64,000 nt of DNA from Arcticibacterium sp964021845 (GCF_964021845.1 NZ_CAXHZC010000004.1:1-64000), one strand, 5' to 3'; numbered from the stretch's first letter, positions 7,901 through 16,455 are shown. Notes: a model not told the origin generated them from the letters alone. Made by a program: numbers and translations.

Positions 7901-10488
7901 CTGCCACTGTTGATACTAGTTTAAATGCAGCTCCAACGGAAACCGAAATAGGAACTTATACCTACTTTGTTAGCCAGTCAAATAGCACTTGTGAAAGCCC
8001 TAGGATAGCGATAACCGCTAACGTTTATAGCCCACTTAGAATAGTAACTCAGCCTATTGATCAATATGACTGTGAGGGGAATTCTGTCTATTTCTCTGTT
8101 GAGGCAATAGGAGCAGGAGATATCTATTACCAATGGCAACGAAGACGTCCCGGAGAAACTGTGTTTACAGACTTAAAAGATGATGATGAGGGAATAAAAT
8201 TTCCTCATAGAGCTAATTTGAGAGTGTCGGCAGTCGGCGATAATGATAATCCTGTTTTATCTGAATACAGATGTAGAATGAGCGATTCATTAAGTTATAT
8301 TCAAACTTACGAGCGTGTACTTTATGCAAATGTTATTGACGGAACGCTTCCTAATATGGATGCTTGTGTAGGAACCGATTTTGAGTTCAGGTTATATGAT
8401 TTTGTAAGAACCACGGGGGATATTATGTCGTTTCAATGGCAAATTAGAAATGAGGTCACAGATAAATGGGAAGATATTCAAGATGATTTTAGAACCTCTG
8501 GGGCACAGTCTGCCAATATGACGATTAGAAACATTCAATTATATGATAATAGAAAGTATAGATGTAGCTTAATATTTAATACTGGTGGATTTCAGTGTAC
8601 TGAAAATACCGACCAAACGATTCTCAAAATTAGTGATTACCCAAACAGGCCGCCAGACTTATCAGCGGAGTATTGTCAAGGAAAAACTACAAAAACACTC
8701 TCTTTCAATGGGAAACCAAATGATGAGCTATGGTATACACATGAAAATAAGGAAGCTATAGGTTTCAAAAAAGCTCCAAGGCCAAGTTCTGATGAATCAG
8801 GCGAATTTACTTGGTGGTTTACAGAAATTACGGATGAAGAATGTGAAAGCCCAAAGGCTAAATACACGGTAATTATTCATCCTAAACCAGAAGCACCTAC
8901 TAGCATTACTCCGCAGTTTGTAAATGAAGGCGATACGTTGCTTTTTGACGCCAAAGGCGAAAATTTACATTGGTTTACATCCAGAACAGGAAGAAAGTTT
9001 CAAACAGAGAATCCTTTTTACGCCGAGATTGATGAATACAAACACTACGTTTCCCAAACCAGTGAATTTGGCTGTGAAAGTGATAGAACCTTAATTATCT
9101 CTTTTATCCAAGGAACCTTGGGCTTCAAAAAGGAATTGGAAGATAAGGCGGACTGCGAAGGGAACAGTGTGAGGTTTGTATCTAATGGCAAAGGATTAGG
9201 AAATTTAGAGTATTTATGGGAAAGGAAAATTCCAGGAGATACTTTGTTTAGGGAAATAGAAGGAGAGGCGGGAAATACACTCTTAGTTTCAAAAATTGGT
9301 TCAATTGAGAATCCGCACAAAACTCAGTTTAGGGTAAAGGTGAGCGACACCACCGGAGTAGAAACTTCCAATGCAGCTTATCTACTGGTTAATGAAATCA
9401 AAGGAAGCATTAATACCCAGTATTATTGTACGGATGATAACTGGCGATTCAATTTGAATGATTTAGATATTCAAGGTCAGGTTAATGAATATCAACTTCA
9501 AGTACAACCAGAACGGTCATGGGTAACTCTAGACACCGTTTTGACGCTTGACTCTACAGGAATCATGAGTTTCTATGATTTGAAAGATACAGTCTTTACA
9601 AATTCTGACTACCGAATTAGGTTGGTTTTTGAGGCGGAAAATGGCGGAACCTGCTCTAGAAGTACGGACGAATTTAACTTTAGACAGGAGGAACGGCCAA
9701 GCAAACCTGAAAAACTTAGTATTGAGCTTTGTCAAAACATGAAACTGGATTTACCAGCTCTGGACACTTTGTCTTATAAATGGTTTGGAAACATGGCTGA
9801 TACTTCTTTTATAGGGGATTTTCCTTCCGACAGTGCAGGTTTATTTACGTATTATTATGCATATCAGGACACTGTTTCAGGCTGTTTTAGTGAAAAGGAC
9901 ACTTTCTTATTGGAAGTATTGCCGGCAGATTCTGTTTTTCTCATGAGTAATGAATTTGCCTTTTGTACAGAGGATACATCCACGGTTTTAAATATCGAGG
10001 GGATTGACAATTATACTTGGTTTAATAATGATAGTTTGAAAACTAAGATAGGAGACACGTTAGCAATAGCCCAGAATGTGGCGAATCAAGAGACATACTT
10101 TTTTGAAACAGTTTTTGAGAATGGTTGTATTAGTCCTTTGAAAGAGATTTTGGTGAAAGTAGAAAGTTGCGAAGCAGACAGTCCACTTGAAGAGAATAAA
10201 GGAGATAACTTGGTGACAGAGAATGTGAATGAAGAGCCTGTTTGTCTGACTTATCCGAATCCTTTCAATCCAAGTCAGGCTATTGATTTATATACCGAAA
10301 ATTTAAGCTTTGAAAAGGTAGAAATTATAAATTCTCAAGGTCAAATAGTGCCAAATACACTTTTTAAAGAAAAAGGATTGACTCAAAAATTGAAATTAAA
10401 TTCGGATTTAAGCCATGGCATTTATATTTTGAGGATTCTTGGGGAAAAAGGAAACCAGTGCGAATGGAAAATGGTTATGGCGAGGTAG
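1942..10488 (+). CDS. Giant secreted Ig-like repeat protein with T9SS sorting domain
   Basis: This 2848-residue protein starts with a signal peptide (about residues 1-20, ending FLIAQ) and ends with a type A T9SS sorting domain (about residues 2766-2848, beginning LTYPNPFNPSQ). Between them are many Ig-like beta-sandwich repeats of about 80-100 residues with recurring C-E-G, Y-Q-W and Y-x-C motifs, rich in Ser, Thr, Gly and paired Cys. Known proteins of this plan in Cytophagales are exported by the T9SS and held on the cell surface, where they serve adhesion or glycan binding; that role is inferred here. Residues about 1258-1533 and 1607-1882 are a recent duplication. The next gene starts 44 bases downstream but is unrelated. 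Confidence 0.85.
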   Translation: MKELYLSVLFVFNSLFLIAQNPTITTQPYLNGGFVCYGSTAEIKAIVNDASGYQLQTKNTVSNTYKDFGGYSGNASGGAITINLVNVTQELTLRVTFTNASGTTNSDDFQVFAQRPTFTVQPQNQVQCLGEDIYFYVDEVAGNTYEWERSNNGGAFSSAGFAAKIKNENTSALWIDGANSAEQNDSFRCKVTDSNGCENTSEAGTIFINSTGTIQPTSSTEFCEDGFANFFLKTSDVDGTVDSYQWSANDGTNTFSGSEFEEVSALSFNVNKVPSNLSGVEVTLQFINSLMQPNGSLVAGTCAYSRDRSSYYTTNPKPASPSRIAADSVCGSGVVNLEVTDARTDWNWSATPDGTVLGTGKTFATPSLSSSAFYYVSITDANNCKSGPDSVLATVNPLPSLTLGTIAPVCPGLSSFEIPFSNLSAGADKYSLTLSSGSMPDFVPISNAAISATALTIALPTNATNGNYTFNLVLENSTTECLSEIIPVNLYIQKATSITTEPLTAEICEGTSHTFSVVADGEGTISYQWYFDSNLISGAESATYQIDKATLSNGGTYYCKVTATCGFVNSSAVVLTVKPKTKISTQPISDAVCEGSDVSFSVAATGSGTLTYQWKKDGNNIGTNSSSLTLEDVSASDSGAKITCLVQGDCGDSLSAEATLTVYALPMAPTVIDTGYCLNSTAGALTATATASNQLNWYGNSSTGGISSSTASTPSTTTAGTINYYVSQTDANSCESERALIKVKVTEAVTANLSSSTSAVCAHGEINKTVLFTIAGQNGDGNYTYQWGKDNVDVNGEIGETYTGSGAGDYYVKVTSGYCRVTKTSTITAVLPGASQGPTVSGSGLTLPYTVCSGGSVTFSAATNTAGTDYKWYASPTGNASLNSSAIFNISNVLSAKTYYAAVQQTDGLTTCETERTAVSIAVYDTPAIVETITPESCPGDGNGSVSLAPQTSNLPYQFKLDAGSFQTANVFSDLTAKAYQITLQDNKGCSATTSLTVTSGAAPVFTTQPLSQTNCDGNTVTFKTATDAAYTMSWEKKLPDGNWAIIAGESDVDLRLTNVGNVTNPHGTSYRVTAASSTCSKVSDEVVLNVNDFTENLASQDVCVGDIVTWNPPATVGVIENYEWQKRISGGSFVQVQTGSSPSYVINDVTSSENDDEYRVKITFEKTGGTCLETSDGGTLNVTEVTETTLSGSAEICSGETTTLTATGCNGTLTWSDSQEGASISVSPTETTVYTANCTLDNCTVSASNSLTVTVKPGITAPTIMANKTEVCFGDSATLSISGCNGVILWSSGESTSEIIAKTVGTVNYSATCTDSGCTSPVSNTIDITAYPELIPGSISVSTDVNCAGFNPSTISNEASPSGGKGIITISWESSENCSDVSPIWTIVPSASGETFNPTALSKTTCYRRKVVDECGIELYTNISTVQIVDDPSVVVTSSESSICSNQSFTLTAAVSGGTGVCNTIWQRNLKSSASGSSFWEDIPGTALTNTITDLENTETSTISVYYRAIYDCELTNCNKATSDAIEIQVAPLIVVNVSTDKNDICEGERINVSAKGCHGTLTWFDASSDSLRVLSPTSSGYLVATCSISGCGTIAKDSVEITVRPGIAAPTITATKTEICFGDSVKLSVEGCTGDILWSNAETAADIVVKPTNLVPYSATCSANSCTSPISNTIDVQGYPELNPGSIGIYADVNCAGFNPATISNESDALGGKGVLTISWEMSENCSADSPTWSLIPDETGLTFNPSTIQKTTCYRRKVVDECGAELYSNISTIQIVDDPSVIVTSSESSICSNQSFMLTATVSGGTGVCNTIWQRNLKSSASGSSFWEDIPGTALTNTISDLENTEASTISVYYRAIYDCDLTNCNKATSDAFEMQVLPSSEVVLNMTDSTVCIGNSVVLTASSCGGILTWSDGGEGLSRTIEVMASTSYTATCTSACGTFTATANLNAIPGYEPAVNTTPISAIQPDVLTFSAAGTNLKWYASATVDTSLNAAPTETEIGTYTYFVSQSNSTCESPRIAITANVYSPLRIVTQPIDQYDCEGNSVYFSVEAIGAGDIYYQWQRRRPGETVFTDLKDDDEGIKFPHRANLRVSAVGDNDNPVLSEYRCRMSDSLSYIQTYERVLYANVIDGTLPNMDACVGTDFEFRLYDFVRTTGDIMSFQWQIRNEVTDKWEDIQDDFRTSGAQSANMTIRNIQLYDNRKYRCSLIFNTGGFQCTENTDQTILKISDYPNRPPDLSAEYCQGKTTKTLSFNGKPNDELWYTHENKEAIGFKKAPRPSSDESGEFTWWFTEITDEECESPKAKYTVIIHPKPEAPTSITPQFVNEGDTLLFDAKGENLHWFTSRTGRKFQTENPFYAEIDEYKHYVSQTSEFGCESDRTLIISFIQGTLGFKKELEDKADCEGNSVRFVSNGKGLGNLEYLWERKIPGDTLFREIEGEAGNTLLVSKIGSIENPHKTQFRVKVSDTTGVETSNAAYLLVNEIKGSINTQYYCTDDNWRFNLNDLDIQGQVNEYQLQVQPERSWVTLDTVLTLDSTGIMSFYDLKDTVFTNSDYRIRLVFEAENGGTCSRSTDEFNFRQEERPSKPEKLSIELCQNMKLDLPALDTLSYKWFGNMADTSFIGDFPSDSAGLFTYYYAYQDTVSGCFSEKDTFLLEVLPADSVFLMSNEFAFCTEDTSTVLNIEGIDNYTWFNNDSLKTKIGDTLAIAQNVANQETYFFETVFENGCISPLKEILVKVESCEADSPLEENKGDNLVTENVNEEPVCLTYPNPFNPSQAIDLYTENLSFEKVEIINSQGQIVPNTLFKEKGLTQKLKLNSDLSHGIYILRILGEKGNQCEWKMVMAR
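5713..6540 (+). repeat. Internal duplication, copy 1
   Basis: This block aligns without gaps to 6760-7587 at an offset of exactly 1047 bases (349 codons). Identity is high and includes stretches of more than 50 identical bases around 6370-6420. Looser homology extends left to about 5530, so the true unit may be the full 1047 bases. Confidence 0.85.
6760..7587 (+). repeat. Internal duplication, copy 2
   Basis: Second copy of the block at 5713-6540, in frame and without length change. A third, more diverged start of the same motif (Cys-x-G...GxLTWSDGG) follows at about 7620-7700, which suggests stepwise growth of the array by unequal recombination. Confidence 0.85.
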
Positions 10489-10532
10489 AAATTTCTGACT
10501 CCATTGAAACCCTAAACTTTTAAACAGATTTT

Positions 10533-12752
10533 ATGACATTAAAGAACGTTTTTGGCGAAGGTTTGGCCAATAATATTTTTTCAGGCCTTGTAGTGTCGCT
10601 TATCGCTCTACCTCTAGGTTTGGGTTTAGCACTAGCTTCGGGTGCCCCACCTATTTCAGGCGTAATTGCTGCTGTAGTAGGAGGGATAGTGGTCTCTATC
10701 TTGGGAGGCTCTAATGTAACTATTACCGGACCTGGCAATGGCTTAGTGGTAGCAGTTTTAGCTGCCATTACCGTTTTAGGTGAGGGAGACATGTACCAAG
10801 GCTATTTGTACACCTTAGCTGCAATCATTATTTCTGGAGCGTTAATTTTACTTTTAGCTTTTGTTAACTTAGGGAAATTGTCAAATTTCTTTCCTTCTTC
10901 GGCTATTCAGGGAATGTTAGCAGCCATTGGTATTATTATTTTAGCTAAGCAGTTTCATATTATGGTTGGAAATTTAGATGCGTCTGGTTCACCTTTGGAG
11001 CTTGTAGCAGCTATTCCAAAGTCTATAATGGAGGCGATAAAAACCCCATCAAGACACCCAGCAGCTATTGCAGGAGTTTTATCATTAATGATTATGGTAT
11101 TTTATCCCAGAATCAGGAATAGATATTTTCAGCTGATTCCTGCACCTATGTGGATTGTATTTCTTTCTGTGGGCGTGGCCTACTTTTACGCCAATAAGTT
11201 AGGCATGGATAATCCTATTTCCGATGAATATTTGGTCAGAATTCCTGACAATGTTTTTTCAAATTTCCCTACGCCTAACTTCTCAAAAGTGCTATCTGGG
11301 GACTTCATAATGGCGGTTATTAGTATCACTTTAATTGCAAGTATAGAGTCTTTGCTGTCTATTAAGGCTGTAGATAAACTGGACCCACAGCGTAGGCAGT
11401 CTAAAGTAAATAAAGACTTGAGAGCTTTAGGTTTGGCTACCATTATTTCTGGTTTTTTAGGAGGTTTGAATGTGGTTACGGTAATCGCTAGAAGCTCCGT
11501 TAATGTTAATAATAATGCAACTAACAGAAGTGCCAATTTCTTTCATGCTATTTTCTTGGTGCTGTTTATTTGGCTTTTTAAGGACCAATTAGAGAACATT
11601 CCGTTCCCTGCATTGGCCGCCATATTAGTTTTTACAGGGTATAAATTAGCTTCTCCAGCTATTATTCAGAAAATAAGAGATATAGGGAAAGAGCAGGTTC
11701 TGATATTTTTTGTTACACTGATTGTTACGCTCTTGACTAGCTTAATAATTGGTATTGCTGTAGGTATTTTGACCACTTTCGTTGTTCATATGATTTTGAC
11801 CAGAAGTGTGTCACTATTCTTTTCTAATATTAAAAATAATAACGTTTCTAAATATTTAGAAGAAGACGGTAAACAGCACATTACGGTAAAGTACTTTAGC
11901 ACATTCCTTAATTTTTTCAGACTTAAAAATGTACTTGACGGAATCAAGCCAAGCGAACGTGTAGTTGTTGATTTACTAGAATGTAATTTTGTAGATCATA
12001 CAGTAATGGAGAATTTATGGGATTATGAACAAACATTTGATAAAAACGGAGGAGAATTTGAGGTGATAGGGCTTGACTTACATAGTGCGGAATCTAATCA
12101 CCCTTTTGCTTTGAGAAGAGCTTTGAAATATGTTCCCTTTGTGAATGCTCCGGATGTTCAGACTAAACGTCAAAAAGAGATAGGTAGCTTTATGGAGAGC
12201 TTGGGTTGGTATTTTAGTACCGAGAATGATTATCATATGTTCTTTTTAAGGCATTTTAATTATTTTAGAACAAGACAGGTAGATCATCTTTATAATAAGG
12301 CGAGTGATAAAAATAAGGTATTCAAGCTGTTTGATGTAGAGTATTCAGAAGGTGCATTTATTCTAGAAGAGGAACTTCATGCTACAATGTTATGCATAAA
12401 TACCAGAAATACTATCCCTGCATTTACCCTCGATAAAGGTGATTTTTATGAGCGTATGCATTATTTAGGAGGATATAAAGAAATCAAATTTAAAACCTTC
12501 CGAGACTTTGCAAGAAGATTTACGCTTCGTGGTGAAAACCTATTAGGTATAAGAAGGTTCTTTACCGACGAGCTCATATTGTTTTTTGAAAGTAATAGTT
12601 ATTACCATATAGAATCAAATGGAGAGGGTGGCCTTTTAATTATGGACAAAGAAAGGCACAGTGGAGTGGCAGAAATAAAGGCTTTGGTAGATTTTGGTAT
12701 TAGGTTAGAGGCTATAATTAATCAATCATTAGAACTAGAAATTAAAAAATAA
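10533..12752 (+). CDS. SulP family inorganic anion transporter with STAS domain
   Basis: A 739-residue inner-membrane transporter. Residues about 1-425 hold the SLC26/SulP core of roughly 12-14 helices, with an opening motif LIALPLGLGLALASG and the conserved NVTITGPGNGLVVAV stretch. Residues about 445-545 look like a STAS domain (VVVDLLECNFVDHTV). About 190 further C-terminal residues match no domain I recognise; similar long tails occur in Bacteroidota SulP proteins. Substrate may be sulfate or bicarbonate; sequence alone does not decide. It is the first gene of a compact run with a 73-aa protein (one base downstream) and an FMN reductase. Confidence 0.88.
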   Translation: MTLKNVFGEGLANNIFSGLVVSLIALPLGLGLALASGAPPISGVIAAVVGGIVVSILGGSNVTITGPGNGLVVAVLAAITVLGEGDMYQGYLYTLAAIIISGALILLLAFVNLGKLSNFFPSSAIQGMLAAIGIIILAKQFHIMVGNLDASGSPLELVAAIPKSIMEAIKTPSRHPAAIAGVLSLMIMVFYPRIRNRYFQLIPAPMWIVFLSVGVAYFYANKLGMDNPISDEYLVRIPDNVFSNFPTPNFSKVLSGDFIMAVISITLIASIESLLSIKAVDKLDPQRRQSKVNKDLRALGLATIISGFLGGLNVVTVIARSSVNVNNNATNRSANFFHAIFLVLFIWLFKDQLENIPFPALAAILVFTGYKLASPAIIQKIRDIGKEQVLIFFVTLIVTLLTSLIIGIAVGILTTFVVHMILTRSVSLFFSNIKNNNVSKYLEEDGKQHITVKYFSTFLNFFRLKNVLDGIKPSERVVVDLLECNFVDHTVMENLWDYEQTFDKNGGEFEVIGLDLHSAESNHPFALRRALKYVPFVNAPDVQTKRQKEIGSFMESLGWYFSTENDYHMFFLRHFNYFRTRQVDHLYNKASDKNKVFKLFDVEYSEGAFILEEELHATMLCINTRNTIPAFTLDKGDFYERMHYLGGYKEIKFKTFRDFARRFTLRGENLLGIRRFFTDELILFFESNSYYHIESNGEGGLLIMDKERHSGVAEIKALVDFGIRLEAIINQSLELEIKK

Positions 12753-12753
12753 A

Positions 12754-12975
12754 ATGGCATTTGACTTTAAAAAATATCACGTTAGAGCTATGAATGCATC
12801 TACTCATGAAGAAAAGGCAGCTATTAATAAAGAGTTAAAAGAATATTATGCCCAGCTTCCGGAGGAAGAAAAGCCAGCTTTTAATGAGGCACTTCAAAGC
12901 TTTTTAATAAAGGAAATGTCTTCTATAAAGTCGGTTTATGATGGAGTAAAAGCTGGCGAACCTTCAGATAATTAA
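12754..12975 (+). CDS. Small charged protein downstream of SulP (73 aa)
   Basis: A 73-residue soluble, mostly helical, highly charged protein (Glu/Lys rich; EEEKPAFNEALQSFL near the middle). Its ATG comes one base after the SulP stop codon, so it is almost certainly co-transcribed and perhaps translationally coupled. I do not recognise a family. Position suggests a partner or regulator of the transporter; this is inference only. Confidence 0.75.
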   Translation: MAFDFKKYHVRAMNASTHEEKAAINKELKEYYAQLPEEEKPAFNEALQSFLIKEMSSIKSVYDGVKAGEPSDN

Positions 12976-12979
12976 TTAT

Positions 12980-13513
12980 ATGAAAAGAGTTTTAGCTTTT
13001 GGAGCAAGTAGTAGCAAAGCCTCTATCAACAGGAAATTCGCCATTTATGCCGCCAACGCGATTGAAAATGTGGAAGTTGAAATATTGGATTTGAACGACT
13101 TTGAAATGCCCATTTTTAGTGTTGACAGGGAAAATGAAAATGGTATTCATCCATTGGCGTATAAGTTTAAAGAGCATATAAAAGCTGCAGACGGTATTCT
13201 AATTTCTTTTGCAGAACATAATGCTGCCTATTCAGCCGCTTACAAAAATATATATGATTGGGCTTCTAGAATAGAGAAGAGCTTTTTCTATGATAAACCA
13301 CTTTGTTTGTTGGCTACATCTCCCGGAGCTAGAGGTGGTGCTCGGGTGTTAGATATTGCCTTTAATGCTTATAGTTTTGCTAATAAGAATTTGGTGACAA
13401 AGTTTTCTTTGCCATCTTTCTCTCAGAATTTTAAAGAAGGAGAAGGACTAGTAAACTCTGAATTAAAAGATGCTCTATTTACAGAATTAGAAAAGTTTAA
13501 AGCGGCACTTTAA
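12980..13513 (+). CDS. NAD(P)H-dependent FMN reductase
   Basis: A 177-residue flavodoxin-like protein. The N-terminal phosphate-binding loop reads AFGASSSKASINRKFA (residues about 6-21), and the middle has the AAYSAAYKNIYDWAS segment (family form P-x-Y-N-x-x-x-P-x-x-L-K-N-x-x-D-W) and TSPGARGGARVL. The family passes electrons from NAD(P)H to FMN, quinones or azo compounds. The family's usual P-x-Y-N at the flavin site is here H-N-A-A-Y. It ends the SulP operon (four bases after the 73-aa gene) and converges on the glycosyltransferase. Confidence 0.85.
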   Translation: MKRVLAFGASSSKASINRKFAIYAANAIENVEVEILDLNDFEMPIFSVDRENENGIHPLAYKFKEHIKAADGILISFAEHNAAYSAAYKNIYDWASRIEKSFFYDKPLCLLATSPGARGGARVLDIAFNAYSFANKNLVTKFSLPSFSQNFKEGEGLVNSELKDALFTELEKFKAAL

Positions 13514-13537
13514 TATCAAGTCTACAGGCTAGTAGTA

Positions 13538-14539
13538 TTATTTTGATTTGAAAAATAAACTCGGAAACTCTTTTTCTGGATCCTTGTTTAATAGTCCAAC
13601 CGAAATAGTAGATTTTAAAAAGCCATAGCCATAGCCAGAAAACTGTACTGCAATAGCCATTATAGAAAGTATGCTGACTGAAAGGCTCTTTGAAGAGGTT
13701 AATGCCGCCATAAATGCAATCAGAAAGTACACTGCATAGCAAATAAGGAGCCACTTAAAGTTAAGAAGTAGAAGAATAAGTGATGTGATGAAACCTAGCA
13801 TGAATAAGGTAGGAAACCAGTAAGTGACCTTTGCTGTACTCGGATGCCATTTATTTAAGATAGGACGTACCAATCCAAATTTATTCACTTGCGTATAAAA
13901 CTTCTTCCAGGATATGCGACGTTTGTGATATATCCATGCCTCGGGAATTAACTTCGTTTTAAAACCCAAATCCCAAAGGCGGATAGATAAATCAGGATCT
14001 TCGCCAGGGTGAATAGTACCAAAACCTTTTGAAGCCTCAAAAGCTTCTTTTGATATCCCCATGTTAAAACTTCTGGGTTGAAATTTCCCAACGCTTTTCT
14101 TGTTACCTCTGATACCTCCAGTGGTGATAAAAGAAGTCATGGAGAAATTAATGGCCTTTTGCAGGTTTGTGAAAGACTCGCTAGCGGCATCTGGCCCTCC
14201 AAAACAGTCGACGTATTCTTTCTTTAAGCTTTTATCAACTTTGTTTAAGTACTCTTTTGGTAAAATGCAGTCACTGTCTAAAATGATAAAATAATCGCCT
14301 TTTGCGTGACGCATCCCAAAGTTTCGTGAATCTCCTGGGCCAGAATTTTCCTTAGAATAGTATGTGATATCTAACTTATCTTTAAAGGTATCTACTACTG
14401 ATTTTGAGGGAATAGTGGAGCCATCTTCAATAATTACAATTTCAAAAGAGATGTCAGTCTCCAAAGCTTCAAAACTTTGTAAAAGCTCTTGTGTCTCGTC
14501 TGGCCTATTAAAAACCGGAATTATGAAAGAGTAAAACAT
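13538..14539 (-). CDS. Glycosyltransferase family 2
   Basis: A 333-residue GT-A enzyme. The nucleotide-sugar fold starts at residue 3 (YSFIIPVFNRPDETQELL), with the metal-binding D-x-D as LDSDC at residues 88-90 and the ED motif in GTIHPGEDPDLSIRLWDLG (about residues 193-211). Residues about 243-310 form two to four membrane helices, so the active domain should face the cytoplasm at the inner membrane. The likely role is surface glycan or polysaccharide synthesis; acceptor and sugar cannot be read from the sequence. It lies alone between convergent and same-strand neighbours. Confidence 0.88.
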   Translation of the reverse strand: MFYSFIIPVFNRPDETQELLQSFEALETDISFEIVIIEDGSTIPSKSVVDTFKDKLDITYYSKENSGPGDSRNFGMRHAKGDYFIILDSDCILPKEYLNKVDKSLKKEYVDCFGGPDAASESFTNLQKAINFSMTSFITTGGIRGNKKSVGKFQPRSFNMGISKEAFEASKGFGTIHPGEDPDLSIRLWDLGFKTKLIPEAWIYHKRRISWKKFYTQVNKFGLVRPILNKWHPSTAKVTYWFPTLFMLGFITSLILLLLNFKWLLICYAVYFLIAFMAALTSSKSLSVSILSIMAIAVQFSGYGYGFLKSTISVGLLNKDPEKEFPSLFFKSK

Positions 14540-14765
14540 CGAAATTATTAATCAGTTTGCACGTGCTTATTAGAAATGCCAGAATTGTGCCATGAAGATA
14601 CGGGATAAAAAATTGTTGGACTATTTTTATCTTGATATCCGTCAGGCGGTTTGTATTAATGGGAAACACTTTTCTCTTGTTCCTAAAAGCAACAAGAGGG
14701 CGTTCCAAAAGTAAAAAGTAGGCTCAGAGAATTGTTTATTCTAAACTTTCTCAGAAGGTGTCAAA

Positions 14766-14809
14766 ATAACAGGAGGCTGTCTCGCATTTTTGATACAGCC
14801 TCCTGTTAT
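14766..14809 (-). terminator. Terminator downstream of the sulfatase gene
   Basis: A perfect 15-bp stem (ATAACAGGAGGCTGT and its complement) with a 14-base loop, 26 bases past the sulfatase stop codon. There is no long T tract, so the strand is assigned from gene context. The stem shares AGGAGGCTGTCTC with the terminator at 24-62. Confidence 0.7.
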
Positions 14810-14835
14810 AAATTCTACTCTCCTAATTCTATATT

Positions 14836-16455
14836 CTACTTCCCACCGCCACTCGGCCTAAAGTCCTTATTCTTATACATCTCCATATACTTTTTGTCTA
14901 GGTCTTCAGAATCTTTATATTTTACTCTTAGGTCGGCTAGGTCAGATTTTAGCTTTGCTAATGTTTCTGCATAAGCTGGGTCATCGTAGACGCTTTTCAT
15001 TTCTTGTGGGTCTTTCTTACGATCGTATAGTTCCCATTCGTCCACATCATCGTAGAAATGGATTAACTTATAATCTTCTGTCACTATACCATAATGCCTT
15101 TTTACCATGTGTACCGCTGGGTATTCATAATAGTGGTAATAAACGGCCTCTCTAAAGTTTTCAGTCTCACCTTTAAATAACGGGATTAAGTTTTCGCCTT
15201 GCATATCGGAAGGAGCTTCTATTTGAGCGGCAGCTAAAATAGTCTGGGCAAAATCTAAATTTTGAACCATCTGCGTATTAGTAGTTCCAGGCTTGATAAC
15301 GTTTGGCCATTTAACTAAAAGCGGCGTTTTGAAAGATTCATTGTATATAAAACGCTTGTCAAACCAGCCATGCTCGCCTAAGTAAAAGCCTTGGTCAGAA
15401 GTATAAATCACAATCGTGTTTTCTGCCAATCCGCTTTCTTCCAGATAGTCTAAAACTTTACCTACCCCTTCATCTACAGAAGCTATGCTACCAAGATAAT
15501 CCTGCATGTATCGCTGGTAACGCCATTTCATTTTGTCTGTCTGTGTCATGTTAGGGTAAAGCTTTTTGAATTCTTCATTCATTGGCCCGTATACTTTATC
15601 CCAAGCAGCTCTTTGTTCTGCGTTCATAGCACCCACTTCTCTTTTGAAAGCACCTTTGTCCCAAGTTGAGGTTTCATCTATTCCTAATTCGTCCATTACG
15701 TCAGGATAAATTTTAGAATCTCCCGCCCAGTTCATATGCGTTAGTAGATTCATTTCTGCCTCTTTGGCGGCAGAGCCTCTTCCTTCGTAATCATCAAAAA
15801 GTGTAGCAGGCTCTTTAAAAGTTTTCGTTGTGAACTCCTTGTAGTGCCTTTCTGCAGGTAGCCACTCTCTATGCGGAGCTTTATGAAGGTAAGCCATGAA
15901 GAATGGCTTTTCTTGGTCTCTTTCATCTTTTAACCAATTTATAGTCAAGTCTGTAATGATGTCAGTTACATAACCTGTGATAGTTTTTTTACCTTCTTTT
16001 TTTGTGATAAACTCAGGGTTGTAATACCTTCCCTGACCGGGCAATATTTGAAATTCGTCAAAACCCTTAGGACTATTTCCAAAGTGGAGTTTCCCGAACA
16101 TGGCAGTTTGATAGCCATTTTGCTGAAGCAATTGCGGAAAGGTCATTTGGGTGGTGTCAAAGGGGAAATTGTTGTCAATTTTTCCGTTCAAATGACTGTG
16201 TTTTCCTGTCAAAATCACTGCTCTTGAAGGAGCACATATAGAGTTAGTGACGCATGCATTGGTAAATAACATGCCTTCGTTTGCTATCCTATCAATATTC
16301 GGGGTCTCTATCAGCGTATTATCATAAGCCGAAATAGCCTGATAGGCGTGATCGTCTGACATGATAAACAGAATGTTGGGCTTTTTTTGCTCTTCTTGTT
16401 GACAAGAGAATGCTGCAAAGGCCAATACAGCAAGAGCTAGTTTTTTGAATTTCAT
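14836..16455 (-). CDS. Sulfatase lipoprotein (arylsulfatase / glycan sulfatase type)
   Basis: A 539-residue S1-family sulfatase with a lipoprotein signal (LAFAAFSC, acylated Cys18). Metal ligands appear as MSDDHA (Asp34, Asp35) and the catalytic Cys74 sits in CAPSRAVILTGKHSH, the C-x-P-S-R motif that is converted to formylglycine. The C-terminal half has IYTSDQGFYLGEHGWFDKRF with further metal and substrate residues. It removes sulfate esters from glycans, probably at the cell surface or in the periplasm. The maturation enzyme (anSME or FGE) is not in the window. Substrate is unknown; the related best-known members act on N-acetylglucosamine-6-sulfate or marine sulfated polysaccharides. Confidence 0.92.
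   Translation of the reverse strand: MKFKKLALAVLAFAAFSCQQEEQKKPNILFIMSDDHAYQAISAYDNTLIETPNIDRIANEGMLFTNACVTNSICAPSRAVILTGKHSHLNGKIDNNFPFDTTQMTFPQLLQQNGYQTAMFGKLHFGNSPKGFDEFQILPGQGRYYNPEFITKKEGKKTITGYVTDIITDLTINWLKDERDQEKPFFMAYLHKAPHREWLPAERHYKEFTTKTFKEPATLFDDYEGRGSAAKEAEMNLLTHMNWAGDSKIYPDVMDELGIDETSTWDKGAFKREVGAMNAEQRAAWDKVYGPMNEEFKKLYPNMTQTDKMKWRYQRYMQDYLGSIASVDEGVGKVLDYLEESGLAENTIVIYTSDQGFYLGEHGWFDKRFIYNESFKTPLLVKWPNVIKPGTTNTQMVQNLDFAQTILAAAQIEAPSDMQGENLIPLFKGETENFREAVYYHYYEYPAVHMVKRHYGIVTEDYKLIHFYDDVDEWELYDRKKDPQEMKSVYDDPAYAETLAKLKSDLADLRVKYKDSEDLDKKYMEMYKNKDFRPSGGGK

Noticed and set aside
1942..10488. CRISPR-like array, suggested by the repeats in the giant gene
   Set aside because: The repeats are long, in frame and protein-coding with Ig-like content; there are no short regularly spaced repeats.
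14592..14714. A 40-codon plus-strand frame between the glycosyltransferase and sulfatase genes
   Set aside because: It has no recognised domain, no terminator of its own in the right place and no clear promoter; it may be chance.
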